Assembly: GCA_027422505.1 (NCBI GenBank)
Contig: JAPQWV010000002.1
Coordinates: 28,684,501 to 28,748,500 of the forward strand
DNA: 64,000 nucleotides
From: Craterostigma plantagineum
Taxonomy: Eukaryota; Streptophyta; Magnoliopsida; Lamiales; Linderniaceae
Direction of reading: 5' to 3'
The stretch's first letter is position 1. Each line of letters begins with the position of its first letter. A model generated the notes under the pieces. That model saw only the letters and a program-made list of their open reading frames with translations, made no database searches and had not been told where the DNA came from. Below are positions 37,943 through 49,910 of this stretch, one piece after another. A program made the translations under genes and the position numbers.

Positions 37943-39206
37943 TTTCGTAGTACTATCTTTTTTTCTTTCTTTTGCTTTTCTTATCTTTAATTGTTTACCG
38001 TTCGGTCGCCGAGGTAGACTTTGGTTTGTACTTTGGTATTATGTTTCAATAATGTGCCCAAGTTGCATATCTTGAAGCGATTATGCTTCTTTTTTTCTCT
38101 TTTCGTCTTATCAATAGTTTATATTCAGCTGCAATGTCACACTATTTTTTTGTTTTATAGTTCATATTTCCATTTTGCTAATCTCATTGGCATTTCCAAA
38201 AAAACTCTAAACCTAGAGTTTAACATCATGGGTGAGGACTTCCAAGACTCCAAATGACACTAAATGTGGAGGAGGGAATAGTGCTCCTTTATGTGCACCG
38301 GGGCACTATTCACCCTTTATTATTTCATTTCAATCTTTTATTTTTCAATTTCCTTTTATAATTTAGTTCAGTTATTCTCTTATCTTGTGTATTTTAATTT
38401 GATGAGAAGTGGGATGAATAGTGGTTATTTATCTCTAATAACAAAATAATTTTGAACTCAAAATATTAAATTAATAAAAAGAGAATAATATGCTTATGAT
38501 TAATTAATTCAGTCTTTAATTAAATATATAATTTCAGTTTACATGTTTTATCTTCTTATGCTTCTATCAACACGCTTCCCATAAGTGACTCTTTTTTGTT
38601 TAACTTTACTCGTGCTGCATATTCTGGTTTACTTTATCCGTTTTCTAGTACTCTAGATATGATTTTTTTAAGTGATAGCTTAACATAAGATGCATGATTA
38701 AATAGCCCGACAAGGTCCTCTGATACAATCAACCATCATGTAGGAGCGAAATCTCTACCTAGAGAGAACCAGAACTAAAAAGAAAAAAAGTTCCAACGAA
38801 AACAAATTCTAGGGCAAAAACAAGAAAAACTAATGAACCTACAGCAAAAAATCAAGTCAAAACTCCACAACTATGGTTAATGAACTCAGATCTGAAACAG
38901 TTAATTTTTCCGTCTTCAACTTCTAAAATTCGTCTTGGAGATTGGTTTTCCCATAAATGAAGAAAAAAACTCCTACAATATGAGAATGACCTCCCACAAG
39001 GGGAGACACGAAGTCCCATGAGAGGAGAAATAGGAAAAAAATCAAAAAAAAAAAGAGAAAAAGCAAATAATAGCAAGGAATAAAGATGGTTTCCTCTCCA
39101 TCCTTCAAAATGGTGAGAAGGATGGGGGAGATAGTGTATTTTAGTTACGGTTTTTTTGGTTTGTGGAGAGAAGGAGGAGAAAAAGTTGGGAGGAGAGAGA
39201 GGAGTG
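37943..39206. other. Intergenic DNA after the DC1 gene
   Basis: It holds the 3' end of the DC1 transcript, then AT-rich sequence. No gene seen. Confidence 0.5.
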
Positions 39207-40080
39207 TGGACTGGTCAGACTGGCCTGGACTGGCCGGTATGGTCTGATCGTCTCAGACTGGAATGGACTGGTCGATCTCGATTTGGACTGACCGGCCTCA
39301 GACTGGTCCGACAAAGATTTGACTAGTCAATTACTGCACTGAAGCACAAGCCTCTTACTGCAGCAGGTACAAGCGACTGAAGCTGACAACATTGCCCATA
39401 CGAAGACAAAAGCTTGCAACGACTAGTTTAATGTGTCTAACAGCTATATCAAGTTTGGGAGACTACAAATACACACTAGAAGGGCAGAAAAACAACAATC
39501 ATAGAGCAAACAAGCACATATTTAAAGAGAAATCCAAGAGAGAACAACAAGAGCAAAGGACACAAAATCAAGAGAGTTCTTCCCAAGTGTGTTGGTTACC
39601 AAAGACAAAGGGCTACAATGTTCAAACCCACACACCTCATCGCACAAAAGAGAGATGAGCTTAACTAGTATAGTTGAGTGAGAGTCTATCCACAAAGACG
39701 TAAAATTAGGTGTTTGTAGTCTTTGCACATAGACGAAAAGAAGGCATAAGATCGCGGTCTGTGAATCGTAGAGCGAAATAACTCTACCGATGGACTTTAA
39801 AAAGCTAACGATAGAGAGACGTTTAGGCAGCTTTAATAGTGGCCAAAGTCGGTGGACTCTAAAAGGCCATCGATGTGGTTGAGTGCTAGGAAGTATAGTT
39901 CGGAATATAGCTTACGAAGTTATATTGTGTAAGTCTAGCTATGAAAGGTTGTACATCGTAGTATGTAAACCGAGTCGTCTAGTGAGAGCCTTCCTTGGGA
40001 GGAGGAAGGGGAGATGTAGGAGTATTGAGACTCCGAACTTCCATAAAAAAATAGTGTGCCCCTTGCATTACATTCATACA
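39207..40080. mobile_element. Probable solo-LTR-like retrotransposon remnant
   Basis: The stretch opens with clustered GACTGG/CCGG motifs. It then has an apparent promoter and leader and ends with GAGAGCCTTCCTTGGGAGGA, ATGTAGGAG and CGAACTTCCATAAA, phrases typical of the 3' parts of plant copia LTRs. No coding region or second repeat was found and the borders are approximate. Confidence 0.4.
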
Positions 40081-40521
40081 CAAGCATGTGCACTGCATTT
40101 TAAATGTTCGATAAAATGCTTCAACAAACTGGTTTCTAACTTGCATTGTTTTGTTTTTAAGTGGCTTTCATAAAATCGTTTTTAAGATGATTAAGTCGAG
40201 TATTTTGCGCTTGATTTAAAACCCAAACTCGTTTAATCTCTCGATGTTTAAATATTTTCAAGAGCTCGAGTTATTACAACTCAAGTATTTTAAAAGCTTT
40301 AAAAAGTGTTTATTCACCCCATTTAAACACAAAACGATCGGATATACTCAGACAACATTAAAAACTACAAAACAATAATAAAATCCAAAGAACAGATTTC
40401 CCATTTGAGGGATATCTGTATATGCGGTGCCATGTTCCAATTAATTTGGAAACCAAAACACGGCTAGTAATAATAGTCTTCATTGCACATGAATACATAA
40501 ACAAGTCAGTCGTCTACTCTT

Positions 40522-40558
<37 letters not shown>

Positions 40559-41124
40559 AACAAGATACGTTCCTATTCCTCCCATAATAAAATCCAAAAA
40601 CTAACAGGTCTGTTGAGTCGAGGCTCTGCGAAAGCTCTTGATAAGGTTGCAGAGTTGCATAATGGAAAGTAGACATACGGATTACGACATATACATTTGA
40701 TCAATCCATTGGTAAGTTTTAAGATTTTTGTTGAATCAAAGTGCTGTAATAATGACCTCTCAAACTCAACGTGTAATGATAGAAATCAATTAGAATCCAA
40801 ACGTACGTATTGTTTCTTGCCAACTATTTCTACCAAGAAAGTGATGGTTTTAAATTATTTTACGCTACACGCGCTTTCTCTACCCCTCGAATTGCCTCGG
40901 TTGATATTTCATTTTCGTGATATAAAAAAAACCCATCAATTTCAAAGGAAGACTAATAAATAAATATTACCTTTTCCATACAAGCCAAAAAAAAAAGATA
41001 CAAAATAAAAACGATTACATAATTCCTGTGTACAAAAAGCAAGAGAACAGATTTGAAGAAGTGAAACAAAAACTCCTCTTGAAAGAAAGACCTTTTATTT
41101 CCAACTTGCAAGAAGCTTGTTGTG
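40081..41124. other. Intergenic DNA with an AT microsatellite
   Basis: It contains an (AT)n run at about 40523-40555. The right part is the LCB2 3' untranslated region. No other gene. Confidence 0.5.
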
Positions 41125-44045
41125 TCAGTCCATCTTAACTCTGTTTTGTTCTTCTTCCTCAATAAGCTGCTGTTGCTTGTTTGGCTCAGCTGGAAAGTAC
41201 TTTATTCCTACCATATCACCCACTGTGCTGATAACCTAATGTGCCCATACATAAAAACATATTACCATGACCATGACAAATATACATAATCGAATGAATA
41301 TAAAAGAAGAGTCCAAACCTCTAAAGCTTTAACAAGGTCTTCCCTCGAATGAGCAGCAGATATGCAGATACGTGCACGTGCCAAAAGTAACGGTGTAGCT
41401 GGAAAAGCAACAGTCACAACTGCAACCTGTAATTCGATTAAGAAGTTGGTTCATGTGTATGTGAGACAGAGAAACAGAGAGAGACCTATGGCGGGTAGTG
41501 AATAGTTAGGAAAATGCTTGATCTTACATTTCTTTTGAGGCACTCCCTTGAAAATGCTGGAATTTTAGCAGGATTGTAAAGCATTATGGGCATCACAGGA
41601 GAATCGTTATCACCAAGAACCTCAAAGCCCATCTTCTGCAGCTCCGATCTGAAGAAGTTGCTGTTTTCCCGTATTGCAACTAGTTTCTGAGCCCCTGTTT
41701 GCAGAAATCATAAAGGAGCTTTTCTAAAATTGGACATGATAATGAAATAAAAAAGTGGCGAAATTACAGATAAATAATTTCCCCCGTCCCACCTCTGCTA
41801 GAACCATCTTCGCCAAGAAGAACTTTAATGGACGAAATAATCTGTTGCGCGGCTGGTGGAGATATCGATGTTGCATAAAGATGAGCAGGACATGTGTACT
41901 TCAGGTATTGGATAAGTTCCTACATGAAAATTCGCCATGTAGTAATAAGACAACTCAATCCTTAGAAAATGGTAAATCATGAATCAAATTGATGATTTAT
42001 AATTCATAACAAAACCTTAGATCCTGCAATGTAACCACCACACGATCCAAATGACTTGGTAAATGTTCCCATCATAATATCCACATCAGCAGTATCGACT
42101 CCTAAGAGCTCACAAACACCTCTCCCAGATTTTCCTACGGCTCCTATGCTGTGAGCTTCGTCGAGATAAACATATGCCTGATTTCAAATGAAACAAAGTT
42201 TCCGTGTTCAAAGAACAGAATCCCATTTATTACAATTAACAGACTTGAGAGTAGCAAGAAGGTGCGTCATAAAATGCTAGGTGAAATCAGATGCTGATAA
42301 GCAAGGATCTTGGTTGAGGGGAAAAAAAACCATTGTCTAGAGATTACTGCATCGAATAGACAAAGTTTACCTTGTATTTCTTGCATATGGCGACAATTTC
42401 AGGGAGTTTACAGAGTTCACCTTCCATGCTATAGATTCCCTCCACCACGACGACTATCTTCTTCCATGGCCTGTGAGTTCTGGGCTGTCCCAGAGCAATT
42501 TGTTCCCTCAACACTTGCTCCAAATGGGAAGGAGCTGTGGAAAATAAAAAAAAAAAATTGATACAAATTCAAGTTATTTAATTGTTATGCTGGAAAATTC
42601 ATGATTACGGAAACGATAAATAAAAAAAAAAATTAGGAACTCACTATTATGCTGGAAAACTCGAACAGTGGCTCCCGATCCTCGAGCACCATTTACGATT
42701 GAGTTGTGGTTCAAAGAATCACTGATGATCAAGCCTCCCTGCAAAATGTTGAGGTACGGCGAGCTCAAGAGATAATATATAATGTACAGCGCAAAGTATC
42801 AAATTAATTATGATAGTCCAAGAAAAAGCCTTCAATACCTTCCCAACTAAGACAGGAATAATGGCAGCGTTCGTCACATAACCCATGCCAAAAACTATGG
42901 CAGAGGGCTTCCCAACAAAATCAGCAACACATTCCTCCAACTCGGCATGCAATGTGGTCGTCCCTGATCGTACCAATAGATGAATATTTTCTCCACGAAA
43001 AAAAAAAAGTAGTAAGTTTCAACAAATTATGATTTACCTACCTCCATCAACACGAGGACTACAAGTGCTTGGCGAGAATTTCTTCAGCGTCTCAATCACA
43101 CGGGGAGTGCAGTATTCATCTGCAGCAGCAAATCCCAGATAATTATACGATCCCAAGTTCAGGCACCTACTGACCTTTGTAGTGCGCCTGCATATATATC
43201 ATTACATTGTTGTTATGGTGATTGAAACCAAAACATAAAATTATCCGCTTTTTATTTTGATGGTGCTTGGCATATTTCTGTTCCTTTTTGGCAAGTGAAA
43301 AGATGATAATACTGAATAATCCATAGCTACTTTAGCTGAAAAAGTTAGTAAAACAAAGCAGGCACCGAATAAGCCACTTAAATCTTACTTCAATGTCTTG
43401 TTATTGTCGTTAGAGACACGCTCCACGACATCAAACCAGGCATCGGGTGAGCTGGATATCGGTCGATTGAAGCAGTCCTATAAAAGAGGAAGAAAATGTT
43501 AACAAAGAAAGAAAAAGAAAAACTCACTTTCCTTTCTGACGAATTAGAATGAGATATCTTGTTTTTGCTGATTACGTTATTGCAGGGATACAAGAAACAA
43601 ACATAGGAAGGGAATTTTACTCGAACATCAAAATGTTCAAAGGACACATCCCAAAGGACAAGGTAATCCATCAACGGAATGCACCAAACAAACACATACA
43701 CACACACAAAAGAAAACGAAAGCGTTAAACAAAGAAAAAGGGGAAACCTGAATCCTCAAGTACAATCTTCGAATGTAGAAATCCTCCAATCCCAAACAGA
43801 TCGGCGCATAACCCTTCCATAGACGAAAGGGAGGAAGTGAAAACGAAAATCCCACATCGACAGATTATATAAAAAACAAAATCAAACGCAAATAAAGAAA
43901 AATCGACAACAAATGAAACCTGAAGATTACTCTTGGACCACCAATCGATTATCTTCCTGAAGAAATCACGCATCTGGCCAAAGGCAAAGAGGAGGCCATA
44001 GCTGAAGTAAGTGGTCAACGCGGTGAGATAAGGGATCGTGATCAT
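41125..44045 (-). CDS. LCB2: Serine palmitoyltransferase subunit 2 (long chain base protein 2)
   Basis: This is the catalytic, pyridoxal-phosphate-binding subunit that joins serine and palmitoyl-CoA in the ER membrane, the first step of sphingolipid synthesis. Twelve exons: 44045-43920, 43813-43748, 43477-43389, 43187-43042, 42963-42839, 42738-42645, 42534-42371, 42177-42016, 41919-41793, 41694-41528, 41426-41319, 41235-41125. They total 495 codons in phase. The N-terminal membrane segment is [20 protein letters not shown]. Conserved blocks are [52 protein letters not shown] and the cofactor lysine motif [13 protein letters not shown]. The C-terminus is a charged Glu-rich tail. No defect seen; it needs an LCB1 partner, which is not in this window. 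Confidence 0.96.
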
Positions 44046-44820
44046 CTTGGAAACGCACGGATGAGATCTAACGAGGAGATCCCAATACCCAGCTAATCAA
44101 GAACAGCGCAGGAAATGGGAAATAAGACAAGGTAATATAGAGAAGATGGGAAAGAAGAAAGAATAATCAAAAGAGAGGAAGATCGGGTTATGGGTTCCGA
44201 TTTTTGACCCGTTGCCTCTCTATTGATATAAATTAAGAATCTCTTTTGGTATTTTCTTCCCTTTTTCGTTCGACAACGAAGACTCTTGACCATGCAAATG
44301 ATCATATACTAACAATCGTCCATTACGAATTAATACGTAATAGTAATAATATTAAATATATATTGCCTAGTGTCTATTCGGTAATTGCCCGGCTTGAAAT
44401 ATCCATTATAGTCTTGAAGATTTTTTCGGGAAGTCGCTGCCATGGTGTGGTCCAAAAGACAGATAGTATGAACCACTACTGTATCGTGAGTCTTTTTCAA
44501 TAAATAAGACTCATATCTATATATGAATAGGACTATTACTAGATCGTAAATATGCCTATATGTCACTAAGTAGACCGAAGTTGACCGATGATCGATGGTC
44601 AACGGTGGCTAGAGCCGGCGAGTCCTACATAAGGGACTTCAAGTAGTTAAGCATGTTAGGCGAGCGATTGAGGACACGACTTGTAACTTCACATTCTCCC
44701 GATGTGAGTTTGTAAACTCGAAAATGCTATGTTCTTAATAATGGACGAGTGTGTTTTTCTTTGTTCACGTCTTGTTGGGTGTGGGTTCGGTTCAAAGAAG
44801 CCGCAATCTCTTTAAGTTAT
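44046..44820. other. LCB2 upstream region and intergenic DNA
   Basis: The right half has short phrases (GTTGACCGATGATCGATGGTC) but no gene or complete repeat. Confidence 0.45.
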
Positions 44821-45325
44821 TGTTGGGCGTGCAAACCCAATCCCACACCGATGAAATACAAAAATATGAGTAGCTTATAAGCTTGTGGGCTAACTCCCTC
44901 TATTGCCAATTGGTTTTAGAGAGGAACCCCATAAGCTTATACGGGTCTGAGTTTGGGCTGGAATTGGGCCTGAAAAATCCCTACATGGTGCAGTGAGCGT
45001 GGACGAATACGTGAGGGTGCCTTCAGATGGAGAAATTCTAACCCGGATACGGTGTGGGTGGTGTGTCCTCGGCCCTTGTAAGGCGATTGGTGAATCTGCG
45101 GTGGAAAAAAGCGCTTGGTGCAGTGATTGCAGGGAAGCGCTTGGTGCACATAATCGTCGAAGGGGAGACCCGATGAGTGGTCTTGAGTTTGAGGGGAGGA
45201 TTGTTAGGTGTGCAAACCCAACCCCATACCGATGAAATATCAAAAAATATGAGTAGCTTATAAGCTTGTGAGCTAACTCCCTCTATTGCCAAATGGTTTT
45301 AGAGAGGAAACCCACAAGCTTTAGG
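44821..45325 (+). mobile_element. TRIM-like miniature LTR retrotransposon
   Basis: Two near-identical repeats of about 90 bp (44821-44908 and 45202-45291) begin TGTTGGGCGTGC / TGTTAGGTGTGC and end TATTGCCA / TTGCCA. They enclose a 293-bp non-coding interior. Just inside the first is TTGGTTTTAGAG, a degenerate tRNA-Met primer site. Just before the second is the purine tract GAGGGGAGGAT. The second repeat is followed by another copy of the primer site and interior start (to about 45325) before the sequence jumps to PHS1-upstream DNA, so a second tandem unit was truncated there. Confidence 0.7.
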
Positions 45326-45326
45326 G

Positions 45327-45832
45327 TTTTCTTCTTTTCCAAGGATGGTTTGGACCTGCGCAAAGCTATAAAACGTTTGCTTAATCGGAAGTCCGAGAAG
45401 CGATTGTTGTATTCATTCAATTGGCCGGTTGGTGGGAAGTGAATAAAAATACAAGTAAATAGTTGTAACTTAAATATTGTAGGGTCTTCTAAAAAAAACT
45501 AGCCTTTGACACAGTCAACTCTAAAAAAATAGCCTTCTTAATTTCAACGTTTAAAAAAAAAAAGCATTCAATTTAAGGGTATCTTCGTCATTTTGTAGGG
45601 CGTCTTTTTAAAAAATAACAAGGTCTCCTGCTATATAGCACGGGCCCTCTGAGCAGGGACCCGCACATGCTGTGGCAGCATGGGCGGATCGCCCGCTATG
45701 TAGCACAGGTCCTCTGAGCAGGGGACCCACTCATGATGTCACAACATGGGCGGGTCTGCGGGTCTGCTGCACATCATTGGCGGGTCCCCTGCTATATAGC
45801 ACAGGCCCTCTGAGTAGAGGACCCGTCTATGC
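45327..45832. repeat. Duplicate of the PHS1 upstream region
   Basis: This matches 34291-34446, 34863-34961 and 35652-35870 in order, at very high identity. It lacks the two transposons present there. It also carries an extra minisatellite unit before the hAT MITE. Confidence 0.92.
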
Positions 45833-46378
45833 TAGGGATGACAACGGGCCGGGGTCGGGTTTGGCCGGACCCGGGACCCGACCCGATTATTTTTTAACGA
45901 ACCCGGGACCCGCCCCGCCCCACCTCGGGTCTGGACCCGCCCCGCCCCGGGCTAGACCCGAGCGAACCGGGTCTGACCCGCCAGACCCGAATATATTATT
46001 TTTTCTTTTTTTTTTCAATTTTTTCTTTTTTATTTTTAAAAGATAAAATGTATAAATATGTTATTGAGATTCGAACCCACAACCTCACATTTGTAATACC
46101 AAACCTCTACCACTAGACCAACAACTCTTTTATTCATAATATTAACAATAGTACTATATAACTTTAATTACAAAATGAATTAGATATATTATCGTGGCGG
46201 GTTTCGGGCCGGGTATCGGGGCGGGTTTGGCTGGACCCGGGACCCGCCCCAGACCCGGCCGGGTAGAAAAATTTTAAACCATTACCCGCTCCATATCCGA
46301 TTATTTTAAAAATACCCGGCCCATTAGGGGCGGGTCCGGGGCGGGTTCGGGTCCGGACCCGCCCCATTGCCATCCCTA
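45833..46378. mobile_element. GC-rich hAT-type MITE
   Basis: The inverted ends are TAGGGATGACAACGGG and, reversed, TAGGGATGGCAATGGG, a very common plant hAT-MITE terminus. Subterminal regions are packed with GACCCGCCCC / GGGCGGGTC motifs on both strands. No clean 8-bp duplication is left (GTCTATGC versus CATACGAG). Confidence 0.8.
46059..46131 (-). other. tRNA-like segment inside the GC-rich MITE
   Basis: On the minus strand there is GTTGTTGGTCTAGTGGTAGA (A-box-like) followed by GTGGGTTCGAATCTC (B-box-like), spaced as in a tRNA-Gly-like gene. Stem pairing is poor, so a working tRNA is unlikely. Confidence 0.5.
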
Positions 46379-46849
46379 CATACGAGAATGGAGTGTCATA
46401 GGGTATAATCGTAAATTAATAAATTATTTATTTATTTGCATATTGTATTCCAAAATTTCTTATATGCAATAGAAATTCCATTTGTTTTTATTTTATTGCG
46501 TATTATTTATTTGTCAGTAGCATTCAGTAAGAAATCAAATAAATAATCTATATTTTGAGTTTGGTCGTTGTTCTCATGGGATGAGAGTGAGACACTATGA
46601 ATTACTAACCTCGAATATTAATATAGTCTTTCAGTCTATAATTGTTGAGTACAACTTATTTGTCGATGATTTTAAGGTAATTGTTTTAATCATTAACTTG
46701 AAAAAGGGAGATGCCGTAACATCGATACAGATTTTATCAGGAATTGAATGTAGTTGGACAATAACCTGTAATCAAACGACCACATGGCTTATTACTGAAG
46801 ATTGTGAATGATCGATCTATAGAGGGTTCGACATAATATTATTAAATTT

Positions 46850-47370
46850 GCCGATTTTCAAGATATGGTTGATGCATTGGTTCATTAGGGCTAAATCTGG
46901 GAGTTTGGAGCTACCACGAGATTAAAGTTCCACTCTTGAAGAAAGAGGTAGATTATACGAAGAATTTGATGAAAGATTATGAGGAGGAGTGGATGTTGGC
47001 TGGTTGCTCTATTATGTCCGATGCTTGGACCGATGGGAAACAAAGATGCATATTAATTTTTTTTGGTGAATACGCCGGTGGGGACAATGTTTTGTGAAGT
47101 CTATCGATGCTTCCAACCTTGGGAAGATGGGCGAAAAAATATTTGAATTGCTCGATTCCTTCGTGGAGGTGATTTGAGAGGAGAATGTTGTTCAAGTTAT
47201 CACGAACAATGTGAGCAATTACGTGGCGGCAGGCAAGTTGTTGGAGCACTCGAAAAAATATTTAATTGCTCGATTCCGCTCCGCCTTATGATCTTTCATA
47301 AATTCTTTGTAGATCTATCTCGTGGTAGCTCGGAACTCGCAAATTTGACCCAAATGAACCACTGACACTA
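46850..47370 (+). pseudogene. hAT transposase relic (DUF659 region)
   Basis: Pieces in different frames read KNLMKDYEEEWMLAGCSIMS, DAWTDGKQRCILI, then EKIFELLDSF, ENVVQVITNN and VSNYVAAGKLLEHSKKYL. These are the DUF659 part of plant hAT transposases. Frameshifts and stops interrupt it and there is no dimerisation domain. Confidence 0.75.
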
Positions 47371-47815
47371 ATCATGTCATGAAAACTCAGCAACTTGATG
47401 AGATTGAACGACAAACTAGCTTGATAGCAAAAACAAGCAATATATTGATGACTCTAGCAGTTGTTCTTTTGTCACAATCTAGCTTGTTTTAGCTTTTTTG
47501 CTTCATCTTACTAATGCCGTCTTAGGCTTTCGTTAATATGGATCCATTGTACTTTTTTCTCAGCTCTGTTCTCTTCCTAAGAACCAGGAGACTGGATTGA
47601 AAGGAAATATCATCTTCATCCCATCGCAGTATAGCACATTATGGGCATTAGCATTACTTGCCTCCACTTTCCCTTTGCATATGCCAAAAGCTTCCTATCA
47701 TGTGATTCTTGGCTCTACCTATTGGTCTTTAATTGTTGTCTAACAATAATTACCAACGAATGTATTTGTACCTCTTCCATTCGGTGTGTGGCAACAAATC
47801 TCCACTCAATATCAT
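47371..47815. other. Intergenic DNA
   Basis: No gene or named repeat recognised between the transposase relic and the foldback element. Confidence 0.45.
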
Positions 47816-47824
47816 TTTTATTGT

Positions 47825-48813
47825 GGCTTTTTTAATTAAATAATGTGACAAAATATAATATTTAATGAAATAGTGTCGTCTCTGAAATATTTAACAAAAT
47901 ATGGTATTCCGCAATTAATACCCGCGACGTTGCGCCCATTAGGGGCGACGTCACGCCCATTATCAGCGACGCTTTTTGTATTTTGTTTTATTTCTCAACG
48001 TCGCCCCATTAGGGGCGACACTCTTTTTTTTCTCTTGTTTTATTTTTTTATTTATCTTATTTAATATTTATTAAATATATAATTCACCGTATGTTAAAAT
48101 CATCGTTATTTCATGTGATTTACATAATAAATAAATGCTTCTAATTTATTGTTTGTTTCACGACGATTAAAATGATATGCATATCTTATATTTTTTATAT
48201 CCAAAAGTATTTCTTACTTTTATAATTAAACAACTAATTTATAAAACAATATAAATTAGATAAAAATATAATAATTTAAAATAATTTTAAGCCAAAGAAC
48301 GCATATCATTTTATATTTTTTTTTATTTTTAAATATAATTAAAAAACTAGTTATATATAAAAATATTTTGTAATTAAAAAAACTAATTTATAAATATTTA
48401 TAATTAAAAACTAATTTATAAACATACAAATATCGAATATCGAAAATATAAGACATGCATATCATTTTAATGATCGTGAAACAAACAATAAATTAGAAGC
48501 GTTTGTTAATCTTTATTATGTAAATCACATGAAATAGCGATAATTTTATGATTCAGTGGATTATATATTTAATAAATATAAAATAAGTTAAATAAAAAAA
48601 AAGAAAAAAAGAGTGTCGCCCCAATGGAGGCGACGTTGAGAAATTAAAAAAAAAAACAAAAAGCTACCATCGCTGATAATGGGCGCGACGTCGCCCCTAA
48701 TGGGTGCGATGTCGCAGTATTAATCGCGAAATACCTTATTTTGTTAAATATTTCAGGAACCACCCTATTTCATTGAATATTATATTTTTTCACATTATTT
48801 AATTTAAAAAGCC
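47825..48813. mobile_element. Foldback MULE-type element A (9-bp duplication TTTTATTGT)
   Basis: The 989-bp element is one long imperfect hairpin, flanked by identical TTTTATTGT at 47816-47824 and 48814-48822. The ends are GGCTTTTTTAATTAAATAAT and its near reverse complement. Arms of about 400 bp each hold an outer AT-rich part, then a CpG-rich module built from GCGACGTC and CCCATTAGGGGCGAC units. An inner stem follows with TTGTTTGTTTCACGACGATT. The centre is near 48320. No transposase. Confidence 0.9.
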
Positions 48814-48822
48814 TTTTATTGT

Positions 48823-49215
48823 TTGATTCAGTACTACCCTTTGAAGAAATTTCATCTGGCATTTTCTGATACAATAAACAAGCAAAATAAAGACTCATTT
48901 TCGCATCAAATGGAATTGGTTTCCTCATCGCAAATACAACCCACATCATTTATTAGTTCAAATGCTCAATTCATAAGGGTCAATACATAAACAGATTAGT
49001 CCAAAAAAATCGACGCATCACTTACAGTTAAGTAAGAAAAAGAGTTTTCGAGTCACTTGCTTTTCCGTGGCTGGGGTCGTCGGTGTCAAAGGGGTCGCTG
49101 ATTACCGTTTGGTGGGTTGCCACTGGAGTTGGTCGTGCACTGGATAGTTTGGGCAGTAGGATTAATACTCTTTTTACCTTTGTCAATTAGTTACATGTTT
49201 TTCTAGTTTTTTTAA
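48823..49215. other. Intergenic DNA
   Basis: No gene seen; one GC-richer patch near 49060-49150 has no recognisable product. Confidence 0.4.
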
Positions 49216-49622
49216 GGTGAATCTAAGACCAAATTGTATAAAAAATTTGTAAGTCAGTACCCATGTCAGAAAATTTTTTAGATAAGTACCCGTTCAACTG
49301 TGCGTATCATTTTCCCAGTCTTGATGTACCTTTTTATATGTGTATTGCGTACCCATTACGCATCTATATGGTACCCATATGTACTTATATATATTTCATA
49401 CCGTACCTTGCGGCAAGCTATATGGTGGTACCATTTTCTAACTGTATTACGTACCACAATACGTTTCTCTTTGGTATCTAACTGTGTGATATGATGTACC
49501 TTGCGGCGGACGGATACCAATGTGTAAAAAATTTATTCTGACATTACCTGTATATAAACAAATACTGACATGGTACTGATTTGCTAAATTTTTATATTAA
49601 TGGGTATTTTTATGTAAAATCC
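49216..49622. mobile_element. GTACC-rich MITE, copy 3
   Basis: It shares GTAAGTCAGTACCCATGTCA and the GGTACC-rich interior with the copies at 13960 and 34447. The left end GGTGAATCTA matches the reversed right end of copy 1. The flanks are T-rich and no exact duplication was found. Confidence 0.7.
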
Positions 49623-49910
49623 TCTTTTTTTATTTAAATTCAGTTTAAATTAGGTAGCCCACTTATTGAATAGAAAAACGTAAAAGTCCGTCTCCTTCAC
49701 GCTACGGCCGCCATAGCGCAGCCAATTAAATCCGCCACAAGGCGGTGTTAACATGGCGGATTCTCTAAAATCGGCCACGCCATGGCGGAAATTTGACAAC
49801 ACCGCGAAATATGAATTTCATGTGCTTTGTCCGAGGAGAAGCTAATTAATGAGCTGTTAAAACTAATGGGAAGGGTAAGAAAAAAGTACTGCTCATATTG
49901 ATTTCATCAT

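Noticed and set aside
45672..46046. A 124-residue GC-rich frame
   Set aside because: It is formed from the palindromic minisatellite and GACCCG repeats of the MITE; low-complexity Pro/Gly/Ser with no homology recognised.
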